A stretch of DNA of 64,000 nucleotides from positions 186,001 to 250,000 of the forward strand of contig NZ_BSDJ01000005.1 in NCBI RefSeq assembly GCF_027925525.1, read 5' to 3'. The DNA is from Paenibacillus tyrphae (GTDB lineage: Bacteria > Bacillota > Bacilli > Paenibacillales > NBRC-103111). Both the position numbers and the translations under genes were made by a program. This document shows positions 54,244 through 63,392 of this stretch, piece after piece; the first letter of the stretch is position 1; each line of letters begins with the position of its first letter. The notes beneath the pieces are model-generated. The model saw only the letters and a list, made by a program, of their open reading frames with translations, searched no databases and was not told the origin of the DNA.

Positions 54244-55053
54244 ATGATAGCTGTTCTGAGAAACCGTCTGGCCCGCGGAAACGAACGTCAGCTCCAGCTT
54301 TTGCTTGCGGGATTTTTGCTGGGCAATTTAATTGCCGTCATTTTGTCCGCCTATTGGACAACCCCTCGGGAAAAGCCGGTTCCCGTTCATTATACATACG
54401 CCACGTATGCGGCGGCGAACGGAGTGAAGCTGCATGCGATGCGGACGGCTCCCGACAATATCGAGCTGAAGCATATCGTGACCAACGTGACTGCGACGGC
54501 CGATTACGGGATTAACGGAGGCTTTTTCTGGAACGGCGACCTGCTCAGTATAGCGGTTGTCAACGGCAAGCCGCTGAAGGACGAACCCCACGATTACGGT
54601 TCCGGATGGTACAACATCGATTATCCGAAAGGGACGCTCGTCTGGGACGAAGTGACGCGGTCGTTCTCCGTGCAGGTGGCGATCGAGGCCGGCGAGCTGA
54701 AAATGACCGATCCGAACCGCTACTGGGCGCAAGGCGGGGTCAGCATGTCGCTTGGGGCGGAGGAGCGCTGGATCGAGCAGGCGAAAAAGGAGGACATGCC
54801 GGCATTTGACGATCCGAGGCTGCGCTCGGGAGCCGTGTTCGACCGGCAGCAGAACCTGTGGCTGCTCGTATCGGACAAGCCGTGCACCGTCGAACAATTT
54901 CGCCGGGCGGTGCTTGAGACGATTTCGCCGGGACGGCTGGTCGACGGCATTTTTCTGGACGGCGACGGCTCCTCGCAGATGCAGAACGGACAAGTCCGTC
55001 TTAAGGGAGACTCCCGGGAGGTTTATCAGATGTTAGCGCTTAAGTCGAAGTAA
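54244..55053 (+). CDS. Membrane-anchored phosphodiester glycosidase (NAGPA domain)
   Basis: 269 residues. One N-terminal helix (about 18-38), then the NAGPA/DUF2233 domain: GINGGFFW near 87, TLVWDE, WAQGGVSMSLG, and VDGIFLDGDGSSQM near 240. Probably faces the outside and acts on wall or exopolysaccharide phosphodiesters. GGGGATG upstream. Confidence 0.8.
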   Translation: MIAVLRNRLARGNERQLQLLLAGFLLGNLIAVILSAYWTTPREKPVPVHYTYATYAAANGVKLHAMRTAPDNIELKHIVTNVTATADYGINGGFFWNGDLLSIAVVNGKPLKDEPHDYGSGWYNIDYPKGTLVWDEVTRSFSVQVAIEAGELKMTDPNRYWAQGGVSMSLGAEERWIEQAKKEDMPAFDDPRLRSGAVFDRQQNLWLLVSDKPCTVEQFRRAVLETISPGRLVDGIFLDGDGSSQMQNGQVRLKGDSREVYQMLALKSK

Positions 55054-55092
55054 ACGCGACCGTGGGAATGACTTCCGAAATAATACGCGATA

Positions 55093-55126
55093 AAAGCCGA
55101 CCCTTAACATAAAGGAGTCGGCTTTA
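55093..55126 (+). terminator. Terminator of the NAGPA gene
   Basis: AAAGCCGAC (55093-55101) and GTCGGCTTTAT form a hairpin; the T tract is short. Confidence 0.75.
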
Positions 55127-55233
55127 TATACGTATAGCCTACGGATTGTAAACGAAACGAAATGTTAAGTGATCAATGCGTGCCGCGTCACTTCCTGATT
55201 TTAAATATATAAGGAAAATAGAGGTAAAAAAAA

Positions 55234-55259
55234 CGAAACTTTTACGCGTATGATGCGTA
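55234..55259 (+). promoter_or_regulatory. Sigma-W-type promoter of the NfeD/flotillin operon
   Basis: CGAAAC (55234-55239), exactly 16 bases, then CGTA (55256-55259): the ECF sigma-W pattern TGAAAC-N16-CGTA with one mismatch. It is 45 bases before the nfeD start. The B. subtilis yuaFG operon is known to be sigma-W dependent, which supports the call. Confidence 0.75.
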
Positions 55260-55303
55260 TTACGAATGGAGTACATAACCCTAGACGGTCGGGAGGGAAG
55301 GAC

Positions 55304-55837
55304 ATGCTTGGAGTGTATTGGGGGCTGCTGATTACCGGCGTCCTATTCGCCTTGGTGACGGTGCTGCTCGGCGACTTGCTCAGCAACGCACTGGACGGGA
55401 TGTTCGATTTCATGTCCGGCGACGTGCTTCACTGGCTGCAGCCGATGGTGCTCTTCAGCGCAATTACAGTGCTCGGCGGGGCCGGGGTGCTGCTGACGGG
55501 CTATACGTCTTTGGTGGCTGGGGCGGTCTTTGTCCTATCCCTGCTGGCCGCTGCTGCATCTGCCGTGCTGATTTATTTTGTCTACGTGAAGCCGATGGAG
55601 AGAACCGAAAATTCGGTCGCCTTCTCGATGCAGGACTTGGTCGGCCGCATCGGCGAGGTGACCGTGCCCATCCCCGCGCGGGGCAGCGGCGAGGTCGTGA
55701 TGCGGATCGGCGGCGGCGTGACGAATCAAATTGCGGAAAGCTTCGACGGGACGGAGATTGCGGCAGGTCTCAAGGTTGTGACGGTGGAAGTGAAGGACGG
55801 CGCACTGCTTGTGTCTTGTCTGGACTCCAATCATTAA
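55304..55837 (+). CDS. yuaF: NfeD-like membrane protein (YuaF type)
   Basis: 177 residues. Four hydrophobic segments in the first 105 residues and a C-terminal soluble OB-like domain (VGRIGEVTVPIPARGSGEVVMRI). ATG 55304 follows GGGAGGG; a frame back to 55250 crosses the promoter. Length fits YuaF (about 174). Paired with flotillin 25 bases downstream; together they organise membrane microdomains. Confidence 0.87.
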   Translation: MLGVYWGLLITGVLFALVTVLLGDLLSNALDGMFDFMSGDVLHWLQPMVLFSAITVLGGAGVLLTGYTSLVAGAVFVLSLLAAAASAVLIYFVYVKPMERTENSVAFSMQDLVGRIGEVTVPIPARGSGEVVMRIGGGVTNQIAESFDGTEIAAGLKVVTVEVKDGALLVSCLDSNH

Positions 55838-55861
55838 TTACTTATCGAAGGAGCGATGCAG

Positions 55862-57397
55862 ATGGATGGAATAAGCGATGCCTTGTTGGTACCCATAATT
55901 GTCGTTGCCGTCATCGTCGTGTTAGGCCTGGCGTTCTGGGCGCGGTACAAAACGGTCAGCCCGGACGAAGCGATGATCGTGACCGGTTCGTTTCTGGGCA
56001 GCAAAAATGTCTTGACGGACGACAGCGGACGCAAAATCAAAATCGTACGCGGCGGCGGTTCGTTCATTCTTCCCGTGTTCCAGCGGGCCGAGTTTTTGTC
56101 GCTCTTGTCGCACAAGCTCGATGTCTCGACTCCCGAAGTATATACGGAGCAAGGGGTGCCGGTGCTTGCCGACGGCGTGGCGATCATCAAGATCGGCGGG
56201 TCCGTCGAGGATGTTGCTACCGCGGCGGAGCAGTTTATGGGCAAGCCGACGGAAGCGCTTAAAGGAGAGGCGCAGGAAGTGCTGGAAGGCCACCTGCGGG
56301 CCATTCTCGGCTCGATGACGGTGGAGGAGGTGTACCGGAACCGGGACCGCTTCGCGCAGGAGGTGCAGGGCGTCGCAGCCAAGGATTTGAAGAAAATGGG
56401 GCTGCAAATCGTTTCCTTTACGATTAAGGACGTCCGCGACAAGCAGGGTTATCTGGAGGCGCTCGGGAAGCCGAGAATTGCCGCCGTGAAGCGGGATGCG
56501 GAAATCGCCGAAGCGGAAGCGCTCCGCGATTCGCGGATTCAGAAGGCGCGCGCCGAGGAGGAAGGGCAGAAGGCCGAGCTGCTGCGGGACACGAACATCG
56601 CCGAGGCTTCGAAGGAGAAGGAGCTGAAGGTAGCCGCCTTCAAGAAGGATCAGGATATGGCCCGCGCGGAAGCGGATCAGGCGTACCACATCCAGGAGGC
56701 GCGTTCGAAGCAAAGCGTGGTCGAGGAGCAAATGCGCGTCGAGCTCGTGCGGAAGGAACGCGAAATCGACCTCGAAGCGAAGGAGATTCTTCGCCGCGAG
56801 AAGCAGTATGACGCCGAGGTGAAGAAGAAGGCGGACGCCGACCGGTATGCGGTCGTTCAGGCGGCGGAAGCGGAGAAGGCGAAGCAGATCACGCAAGCGG
56901 ACGCCATGCAGTACCGCATCGAAGCGGAAGCGAAAGCGCAGGCGGAGCAGAAGCGGCTTGAAGGTCTGGCGATCGCGGATGCCGAGCGGGCCAAAGGGAC
57001 GGCGGAGGCGGAGGTGATTCGGCTGCGCGGCTTGGCCGAAGCGGAAGCGAAGCAGAAGCTCGCGGAGGCGTTCGAGAAGTTCGGCGAGGCGGCCGTTCTC
57101 GACATCATCGTCAAGATGCTGCCGGAGCTGGCGGGCAAGGTGGCCGAGCCGATCAAATCGATCGACAAGCTTACGGTCGTCGATACCGGTCATGGCGAAG
57201 GCGCGGCGCGGGTCAGCAACTATGTGACGCAGTTGATGGCGACGGCCCCGGAAATGCTGAAGAGCGTCAGCGGACTGGACGTGGAGAAGCTGGTCAAAAG
57301 CTTGACGAATCGCACGAGTCAGCAGAATTCCGTGGCGAATCAACCGGCTCTCGTCCCGGCTCCCGCCGCCGATTCGGCTGCAAAGCCGGAAGCGTAA
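55862..57397 (+). CDS. floT: Flotillin FloT
   Basis: 511 residues. N-terminal membrane-inserting segment (about 5-25), SPFH domain to about 200, then a long coiled coil of Glu/Ala/Lys repeats (about 220-400) with many EAEA motifs, and an Ala/Pro C-terminal tail. ATG 55862 is eight bases after AAGGAG; ATG 55856 is too close. Scaffold of functional membrane microdomains, expected with NfeD under cell-envelope stress. Confidence 0.93.
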   Translation: MDGISDALLVPIIVVAVIVVLGLAFWARYKTVSPDEAMIVTGSFLGSKNVLTDDSGRKIKIVRGGGSFILPVFQRAEFLSLLSHKLDVSTPEVYTEQGVPVLADGVAIIKIGGSVEDVATAAEQFMGKPTEALKGEAQEVLEGHLRAILGSMTVEEVYRNRDRFAQEVQGVAAKDLKKMGLQIVSFTIKDVRDKQGYLEALGKPRIAAVKRDAEIAEAEALRDSRIQKARAEEEGQKAELLRDTNIAEASKEKELKVAAFKKDQDMARAEADQAYHIQEARSKQSVVEEQMRVELVRKEREIDLEAKEILRREKQYDAEVKKKADADRYAVVQAAEAEKAKQITQADAMQYRIEAEAKAQAEQKRLEGLAIADAERAKGTAEAEVIRLRGLAEAEAKQKLAEAFEKFGEAAVLDIIVKMLPELAGKVAEPIKSIDKLTVVDTGHGEGAARVSNYVTQLMATAPEMLKSVSGLDVEKLVKSLTNRTSQQNSVANQPALVPAPAADSAAKPEA

Positions 57398-57485
57398 GCG
57401 GGGTTAGGCAGGCGGTCGATTTACGCGCGGACTGTTCTGGATTATAATGGAGAAAGCGGCACGTTACCGCGTGTGCGCATCAAGG

Positions 57486-57512
57486 GCGGCCTCCCGGGCC
57501 GCTTTTCTTTTC
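57486..57512 (+). terminator. Terminator between floT and the MATE gene
   Basis: GCGGCC (57486-57491) and GGCCGC (57497-57502) followed by TTTTCTTTTCT, ending 16 bases before the MATE start codon, so it may also attenuate that gene. Confidence 0.75.
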
Positions 57513-57527
57513 TCCGGAGGGATTACA

Positions 57528-58922
57528 ATGCCTAAAACAAACGCTGCAAGCGTCAATTTGACGGAAGGTCCTATCGCCAAGAAGCTGCTGCTGTTCGCTC
57601 TGCCGGTGCTGATGGGCAACGTGCTCCAATCGTTGAATGGAACGATCAACTCGATCTGGGTTGGCAATTATCTTGGTGAGAGCGCTTTCGCCGCCACTTC
57701 CAACGCAAACAATATTATGTTTTTCCTGCTTAGCCTTGTATTCGGCATCGGGATGGCTTCCACAATTTTGATCGGACAAAGCATTGGCGCTCAAAATGAG
57801 GAGCAAGCCAAGCGCGTGGTCGGTACGAGCGCGCTGTTTTTTATTACCCTGGCGGTGATCATCACCGTGATCGGTTTTATTTTCTCGTCAACGATTCTGG
57901 AATGGATGCAGACGCCCAAAGATGCAATGCCTTATGCCATCGCGTATTTGCGCATTATTTTTGTCGGCGTGCCGTTCATGTTCTTTTACAATTTCGTGAT
58001 GATGATCATGCGGGGCGCGGGGGATTCCAAGACGCCGTTCTACTTTTTGCTGCTGTCAACCGTGATCGATATCGTGCTGAATCCCGTATTTATCTTCGGG
58101 TGGGGGCCGATTCCCCGGCTCGAAACGGCCGGCGCGGCCGTAGCCACGGTCATCGCACAGCTGGTAAGTCTGGTCGGCCTGATCGTCTATTTGTACCGGA
58201 CGCGCTATTTTTTGCGCCTGACCCGTGCGGATCGGAGATATATTCGGCTGGACCGGCAAATTATCGTCTCGCTTGTCAAAAAAGGGCTGCCGATGGGCTT
58301 GCAAATGATGGTCGTCTCGACCAGCGTCATTGCCATCGTCAGTCTGGTGAACAGCTTCGGCTCGATGGCAACCGCAGCATTCGGTGCAGCGATGCAGCTT
58401 TCGAGCTATGTCCAAATGCCGGCGATGGCGATCGGCGGCGCCGTGTCGACGCTGGCTGCGCAGAACGTCGGAGCGGGCAAATGGGACCGGGTGCATAAGA
58501 CGACGCTGCTTGGGATTGCATTCAACTTCGTGATGACGGGCGCAGTCGTCGGATTGATCTATGTGTTCAACCAGCAAGCGCTGCAATTGTTTCTGCAGGA
58601 CGAGGCGGCCATCGCCATCGGAATGAACATCAATCATATTACGCTGTGGGCGTTCGTACTCTTCGGGATTACGTTCGTCGTCTCTGGCGTCGTTCGTTCG
58701 ACCGGCGCGGTCATGGTGCCGCTGCTTACCGCCTTCCTGGCGCTCTGGTGCATCCGTGTACCGCTGGCCTACTACCTGGGTAATACGTTCGGGCTCGAAG
58801 CGCTCTGGTGGAGCTTTCCCATCGGCTTTTGCATCAGCATTGTGATATCCGTTGCTTATTACGTGTGGGGGAATTGGCGCAGCGCCAAGATGCTGACTCC
58901 GGAGCCGGGTCAGGCGGGGTAG
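57528..58922 (+). CDS. MATE family efflux transporter
   Basis: 464 residues, twelve helices in two similar halves. LFALPVLMGNVLQSLNGTINSIWVG in helix 1 and the matching LPMGLQMMVVSTSVIAIVSLVNSFG in helix 7 are typical. CGGAGGG precedes ATG 57528. Probably sodium- or proton-coupled export of cationic drugs. Confidence 0.9.
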   Translation: MPKTNAASVNLTEGPIAKKLLLFALPVLMGNVLQSLNGTINSIWVGNYLGESAFAATSNANNIMFFLLSLVFGIGMASTILIGQSIGAQNEEQAKRVVGTSALFFITLAVIITVIGFIFSSTILEWMQTPKDAMPYAIAYLRIIFVGVPFMFFYNFVMMIMRGAGDSKTPFYFLLLSTVIDIVLNPVFIFGWGPIPRLETAGAAVATVIAQLVSLVGLIVYLYRTRYFLRLTRADRRYIRLDRQIIVSLVKKGLPMGLQMMVVSTSVIAIVSLVNSFGSMATAAFGAAMQLSSYVQMPAMAIGGAVSTLAAQNVGAGKWDRVHKTTLLGIAFNFVMTGAVVGLIYVFNQQALQLFLQDEAAIAIGMNINHITLWAFVLFGITFVVSGVVRSTGAVMVPLLTAFLALWCIRVPLAYYLGNTFGLEALWWSFPIGFCISIVISVAYYVWGNWRSAKMLTPEPGQAG

Positions 58923-59222
58923 CGGTGATGAAAGTTTTCGTATAACGAATTCCTCCCTTGGATTACGAAGGAACGTTATGGTAAAGTGAATTCAACTTAT
59001 CCTTGTGAAACCGGAGGACTTGTGCGGCGATGATATGATAACACGTTATCCTAGGAACAAATTGCAGGAATGCAAACGTTTTTCCCCGGGGAAAAGCGTA
59101 CGGGATACGTGTGCCCACGAGAGTCCATTCGATCGAACGACGAACGGTTAGCAAGCTGCCGGGCCGGACGGTTTTTTCCGTATGCGCCTGCGCTGCTTGT
59201 CCTCTCTTATGCATGCATATGA

Positions 59223-59249
59223 CCGTAAGCCCCGGGCTGCGGTTTTTTT
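59223..59249 (+). terminator. Leader terminator in front of the ABC-F gene
   Basis: CCGTAAGC-CCCGG-GCTGCGG followed by seven T, ending 28 bases before the ABC-F start. The stem is short with one bulge. The whole 58923-59276 gap (354 bases) has no convincing gene; an unproven short frame from ATG 59070 ends at this hairpin. Confidence 0.45.
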
Positions 59250-59276
59250 GTTGTCATGAAATGGAGGAATGTCACA

Positions 59277-61100
59277 ATGCTAATCGTAAAAGCAACGGAT
59301 TTACGCAAGGAATGGGACGGCACGGTCTTGTTCGAGAACGTGTCCCTAGAGATTGCCGAAGGGCAGCGGATCGCGATCTTCGGACGGAACGGTACGGGCA
59401 AAACGACGCTTCTAAAAGGACTGCTGGGTCAAACGGCGTTCGATCACGGAAGCGTGCATCGGCATTTGCCTTTGGAGGAGTGGGGGTGGCTGGAGCAGCA
59501 TCCTGCCGGAGTCCGGGAGAAGACGGTGCTGGACTTCGTGCTGTCCGGCTCGGAGAGCCGCTATGCGCTGAGGCTTCGGCTGGAGGATTTGCAGCGGCGG
59601 ATGAGTCAGGAGGAAACGGCGGAGCTGCTGGATCGGTACGGAGAGCTGCACGAACGCTATATGCAGCAGGGCGGCTATGGTTGGGAGCTTCAAGCGGACA
59701 AATGCTTGCACCGGGTGAAGCTTGATCCAAGCTTATGGCAGCAGCCTTTTCACTGTTTGAGCGGGGGACAGAAAACGAGGGCGCAGCTTGCGAGGCTGAT
59801 GGTTCGGGAGCCGAAATTCATTGTGCTCGACGAACCGACCAACCATCTCGACGAAGAAACGTTAAGCTGGCTGGAGCAGTGGCTGCGGCAGTACGCAGGC
59901 ACTGTGCTGTTTGTTTCGCACGACCGGTATTTTCTGGACCGAACGGCGTCGGCGATTTACGAGCTGACCGGACAGGGCGGCCGGATGTACCCAGGAGGTT
60001 ATTCGGATTACCGCAAGCAGAAGGATATTGAATTGAAGTCGCAAGAAGCGTTGTATAAAAAGCAGGAGCAGGCCCGCGAGAAGCTTCTGGAGAGCATCCG
60101 GCGATACCAGCAGTGGTTTAACCAAGCGCACCAAGCTGCGGGGCAAAACGATTTTTTGCGCTCGAAGGCGAAAAAGAACGTTTCCCGGCTCAAGGCGAAG
60201 GAAGCGGCGCTCGAACGGCTTGACCGGGACCGGGTGCGGAAGCCCCGTGAGGAAGGAAGCCTGCATATGCAGCTTCAGGACCGGCCGTTTGCGGCCGGGA
60301 CACTGCTGCGGATCGAGAATGTTCGCTTTGCCTACGATGACGGCAGACAAATCTTTCAGGCGCTGAGCGCGAGCGTTAATCGGGGGGACCGGGTCGCAGT
60401 CATCGGACCGAACGGAGCAGGCAAAACGACGCTGCTGCGGCTCATGACCGGGAGCTTAACCCCGGCCTCGGGCAAAGTCAAGCTTCATCCGCAGACGAAA
60501 ATCGGTTACTTCGCGCAGGAACTCGACCAGTTGGACCTGGACGAGACGATTCTGGATAGCCTGCTGCGGCTGCCGGATATGACCCAGTCCCACGCACGGA
60601 CCATTCTGGGCTGCTTCCTGTTCAGCGGGGACGAGGCGTTTAAACGGATCGGCGACTTGAGTATGGGCGAGAAATGCCGGGTCGCGTTTCTCCATCTGTA
60701 TTTTGGCGGGTTCAATCTGCTTGTACTGGATGAGCCGACGAATTATTTGGACATCCACACGCGGGAGAAAGTCGAGGAGGCGCTGCTCGAATACCAAGGG
60801 GCGCTTGTCCTTGTTTCGCATGACCGGTATCTGCTGCGAAACATCGCCAACCGGCTGCTAATCTTGAACGGTACGGGGGCAGCGGCTTTCCCGGGAACGT
60901 ATGACGAATATACGACCAAGCGAAGAGATGCCGATACCTCGGCGGAAAACCAGCGGCAGGAGAACGAAATCGGCCGGTTGGAGCTTAGGCTGACCCAGTT
61001 GATGGCAGAGCCGGAGCCGGAGCTTGATGCGGACCGGCAGCGGTTGATGGCCGACATTAAGAGGCTGAGCGCGCTGCTTATAAGCTTGAAGCAATCGTAA
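59277..61100 (+). CDS. ABC-F ATPase, probable ribosome-protection type
   Basis: 607 residues, two ABC domains without membrane helices. Domain 1: GRNGTGKTT, LSGGQKTRAQLARLM, FIVLDEPTNHLD. A basic inter-domain linker of about 80 residues (LRSKAKKNVSRLKAKEAAL) reaches the ribosomal exit or P site in this family. Domain 2: GPNGAGKTT, the variant signature LSMGEKCRVAF, LLVLDEPTNYLD. A C-terminal acidic coiled coil follows. ATG 59277 is nine bases after GGAGG. Antibiotic-resistance ABC-F and housekeeping translation factors are both possible. Confidence 0.88.
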   Translation: MLIVKATDLRKEWDGTVLFENVSLEIAEGQRIAIFGRNGTGKTTLLKGLLGQTAFDHGSVHRHLPLEEWGWLEQHPAGVREKTVLDFVLSGSESRYALRLRLEDLQRRMSQEETAELLDRYGELHERYMQQGGYGWELQADKCLHRVKLDPSLWQQPFHCLSGGQKTRAQLARLMVREPKFIVLDEPTNHLDEETLSWLEQWLRQYAGTVLFVSHDRYFLDRTASAIYELTGQGGRMYPGGYSDYRKQKDIELKSQEALYKKQEQAREKLLESIRRYQQWFNQAHQAAGQNDFLRSKAKKNVSRLKAKEAALERLDRDRVRKPREEGSLHMQLQDRPFAAGTLLRIENVRFAYDDGRQIFQALSASVNRGDRVAVIGPNGAGKTTLLRLMTGSLTPASGKVKLHPQTKIGYFAQELDQLDLDETILDSLLRLPDMTQSHARTILGCFLFSGDEAFKRIGDLSMGEKCRVAFLHLYFGGFNLLVLDEPTNYLDIHTREKVEEALLEYQGALVLVSHDRYLLRNIANRLLILNGTGAAAFPGTYDEYTTKRRDADTSAENQRQENEIGRLELRLTQLMAEPEPELDADRQRLMADIKRLSALLISLKQS

Positions 61101-61114
61101 GCACGACAAAAAGC

Positions 61115-61159
61115 AGATGCCTTTCGGGACGGAATAAACCCTTCCTGAAAGGCATCTTT
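61115..61159. terminator. Bidirectional terminator
   Basis: AGATGCCTTTC (61115-61125) and GAAAGGCATCTTT (61147-61159). Confidence 0.85.
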
Positions 61160-61185
61160 CATTACAGCTGACGGATCACTTGAAA

Positions 61186-62469
61186 CTATAAAGTTGGCAG
61201 CGACTCTTTCTTGGCCATGCCCGCCTTCGTCTCTGGCTCGTTCGTCATCTGGCCGGAAGGGAACGACAATTGCAGGCTGATGCAGGCGGCGGCAGCGACA
61301 AGCGCTGCAGAGATGAAGAACGTTGTCATCAACGAGGTCGAGCTCATCAACAGCCCGGCAGCTCCCGAGCCGATCAAGACGCCTCCGGTCATGAGCGGAG
61401 CCAGAATACCGTTCGTTCGTCCGATGTAGTCGGCATGCACCAGTTTAATCATGAACGTGCTGAGCACGATTTGCAGGAAAGCTTCCGTAATCCCGACGAA
61501 AAAGCGCATGGAGGCCGTTACGAGGACCCACCGGGACAGCACTTCGCAAGCGATCGAAGCAGCCAAGATCAGCAGGCCGAGAAACATGACCGTCTTGGCG
61601 AACCGTTGAACGCGGGAGGAAAGCGCTGCGGCAAGCAGCCCTCCAAGAAGCATCCCGATCCCGGAAACGGCATAGAACCACTGTAAATTTTCTTTGTGGA
61701 GGCCGAGCCGTTCGATCAGAATATAGACGTCGAGCGGTTGAATGATCCCGACAGCGAGACCGATCAAAGTGAAGATAGCGGCGATAACGACCAAGTTCCG
61801 GTTCTGCTTGACGTAGCGAAAGCCCTCGGCCATGTCCTGCATGATCGTGCTGTGAGCCGATTCCGTAGAACGCTCCGATGATGGGAGCCCGATTTGAATG
61901 ATCGCCGCAAGCAAAAATAATCCGATCAGCACGAACAACGAATACTGGATGCCCAGCGTCGTGTAAATCGCCGTGCCGATCATCGGTCCGACAATAACGA
62001 AGATCGACATCAAGCCTTGAGTAATGCTGACGGCCAAGCCGACCTGTTCCTCGGGAACGTGCTTTTTGAACAGGATGGAGGAGGACGGCTGCGAGAATTG
62101 GCTGACTACCGCGGATACGATCGTCGCTACGAAGACGGCCTGCCACAGGCCGGACATCATACACAGCGCAATGATTCCGATCGAGATCGCGCTCAAGGTA
62201 TCTCCAGCGATAACCGTTTTCTTCGGGTTCCAACGATCCGCGAAGGTGCCGCCGATGAACGAGAAAATAAAGATCGGCAAATATTCGAACATCGTGAGCA
62301 GAGAGACGGCAACCGGATCGTTATTGGTCATCTCCATGACATAAAAGAGCAGGGCGATATTGCGCGTCCATATCGCAAGCTGCTGCAGCAGGTCGGCGAA
62401 AGCTACGATTTGGAATACGCGGTTTCGCCATAAGGGTGGATGAATGTTGGGGATAGGCGAATGACTCAT
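61186..62469 (-). CDS. MFS transporter (MFS_3/enterobactin-exporter type)
   Basis: 427 residues, twelve helices, with GGTFADRWNPKKTVIAGD after helix 2, typical of the MFS_3 (EntS/MacB-associated) exporters. ATG 62469 follows AAGGAGGAT. Same strand as and 69 bases downstream of the TetR gene, with an operator between them. Confidence 0.87.
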   Translation of the reverse strand: MSHSPIPNIHPPLWRNRVFQIVAFADLLQQLAIWTRNIALLFYVMEMTNNDPVAVSLLTMFEYLPIFIFSFIGGTFADRWNPKKTVIAGDTLSAISIGIIALCMMSGLWQAVFVATIVSAVVSQFSQPSSSILFKKHVPEEQVGLAVSITQGLMSIFVIVGPMIGTAIYTTLGIQYSLFVLIGLFLLAAIIQIGLPSSERSTESAHSTIMQDMAEGFRYVKQNRNLVVIAAIFTLIGLAVGIIQPLDVYILIERLGLHKENLQWFYAVSGIGMLLGGLLAAALSSRVQRFAKTVMFLGLLILAASIACEVLSRWVLVTASMRFFVGITEAFLQIVLSTFMIKLVHADYIGRTNGILAPLMTGGVLIGSGAAGLLMSSTSLMTTFFISAALVAAAACISLQLSFPSGQMTNEPETKAGMAKKESLPTL

Positions 62470-62495
62470 AAATAAATCCTCCTTCATAATAAACT

Positions 62496-62510
62496 GACCG
62501 TCCGGTTTAA
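62496..62510. promoter_or_regulatory. TetR operator copy in front of the MFS gene
   Basis: GACCGTCCGGTTTAA: the dyad GACCG-TC-CGGT(T), one base off the perfect palindrome found upstream of the regulator at 63158. The shared context is CTGACCGTCCGGTYTAAT. Confidence 0.72.
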
Positions 62511-62538
62511 TAAGGCTCGAAAAAAGACGGAAAACCGC

Positions 62539-63135
62539 TCAGTCAGGCCGAATTCCGTTCAGAATCGTGTCGATCGCCTTGCGATGAATGGCAATCAATT
62601 GGTCCATCGAATAATTTTCATAATAAGTGGCGCCCAAGCCGCCAAGCGTTCCCATGACAATGAAAGTTAATTGCTCGGGGTCGTCTTTTTTGAATTCTCC
62701 CTTATCCATGCCGGCCTGCAGCACGTTCTTTACATGCTGGTGGGGCGTCTTGGCAAGCGTCAGCAAATAGTTCAGGATGTCGGGATCGGCGGTTTGACTG
62801 CCGGAAAATTCCTCTGCCGCTTTCATGAGAGGATTTTGAAGATCGAGCGCAAAATGATCGGCCAGCGCGTATAGCCGTTCGGTTTCGCTCGTCAAGGAAG
62901 ACGACAGCTTCGTCCATTGCTCAATCCATTCCTGCATGTTCTCGTCCAGCAATTTCAGGAACAGAGCTTCTTTGCTTTTGAAGTGATAGTAGATGCTGCC
63001 TTTGCTCATGCCGGAGTTCACGCGAATATCGTCAATCGACGTGGCACTGTATCCTTTTTGGACAAACAGCTCCTTGGCGGTGGCGAGTATGTGTTTGCGG
63101 GTCTGTTCCGCTTCTTCGGGACGTTTGCGTGCCAT
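62539..63135 (-). CDS. TetR family regulator of the MFS exporter
   Basis: 198 residues. Helix-turn-helix YSATSIDDIRVNSGMSKGSIYYHFKSKEALFLKLL near the N-terminus; C-terminal TetR_C-like ligand domain. ATG 63135 is preceded by GAGGTG. Identical-looking operators flank the gene, so it probably represses itself and the exporter. Confidence 0.87.
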   Translation of the reverse strand: MARKRPEEAEQTRKHILATAKELFVQKGYSATSIDDIRVNSGMSKGSIYYHFKSKEALFLKLLDENMQEWIEQWTKLSSSLTSETERLYALADHFALDLQNPLMKAAEEFSGSQTADPDILNYLLTLAKTPHQHVKNVLQAGMDKGEFKKDDPEQLTFIVMGTLGGLGATYYENYSMDQLIAIHRKAIDTILNGIRPD

Positions 63136-63157
63136 CGTGCACCTCAACTATTAATCT

Positions 63158-63169
63158 GACCGTCCGGTC
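63158..63169. promoter_or_regulatory. TetR operator copy in front of the regulator
   Basis: GACCGTCCGGTC, a perfect palindrome except for the central TC, 23 bases upstream of the regulator start. Confidence 0.75.
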
Positions 63170-63305
63170 TAATTGTTAGAATAAAGGAAGCGGAGCGAAA
63201 TTGCAAGTCGCTCGAACGCAAAAACATCTTTGAACATTTCGTGAACAGAATGAGCAAAATGCGCACAATGCGAATTATTCAACTTATGATCAGAAGCTAG
63301 GCTCA

Positions 63306-63319
63306 TGAAAGCGCTTAAT
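63306..63319 (+). promoter_or_regulatory. cre-like site 1 (CcpA)
   Basis: TGAAAGCGCTTAAT matches the cre consensus TGWAARCGYTWNCW at 13 of 14 positions. It lies about 75 bases upstream of the binding-protein start. Confidence 0.6.
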
Positions 63320-63343
63320 GCTACAATGACGAAGCAATCAAAA

Positions 63344-63357
63344 AGAAAGCGCTATCA
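63344..63357 (+). promoter_or_regulatory. cre-like site 2 (CcpA)
   Basis: AGAAAGCGCTATCA matches the cre consensus at 13 of 14 positions, 38 bases after the first site. A TACAAT that could be a -10 lies between them. Confidence 0.6.
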
Positions 63358-63392
63358 AGTAAAGACAAAACCAAAAATGGAGGTCCTCACTT

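Noticed and set aside
55922..57343. 473-codon minus-strand frame opposite flotillin
   Set aside because: Leu/Arg-rich shadow created by the Glu/Ala repeats of the coiled coil.
59111..59725. 204-codon frame overlapping the ABC-F start
   Set aside because: It overlaps the first ABC domain in another frame, is Arg/Ala/Gly-rich and lacks any domain.
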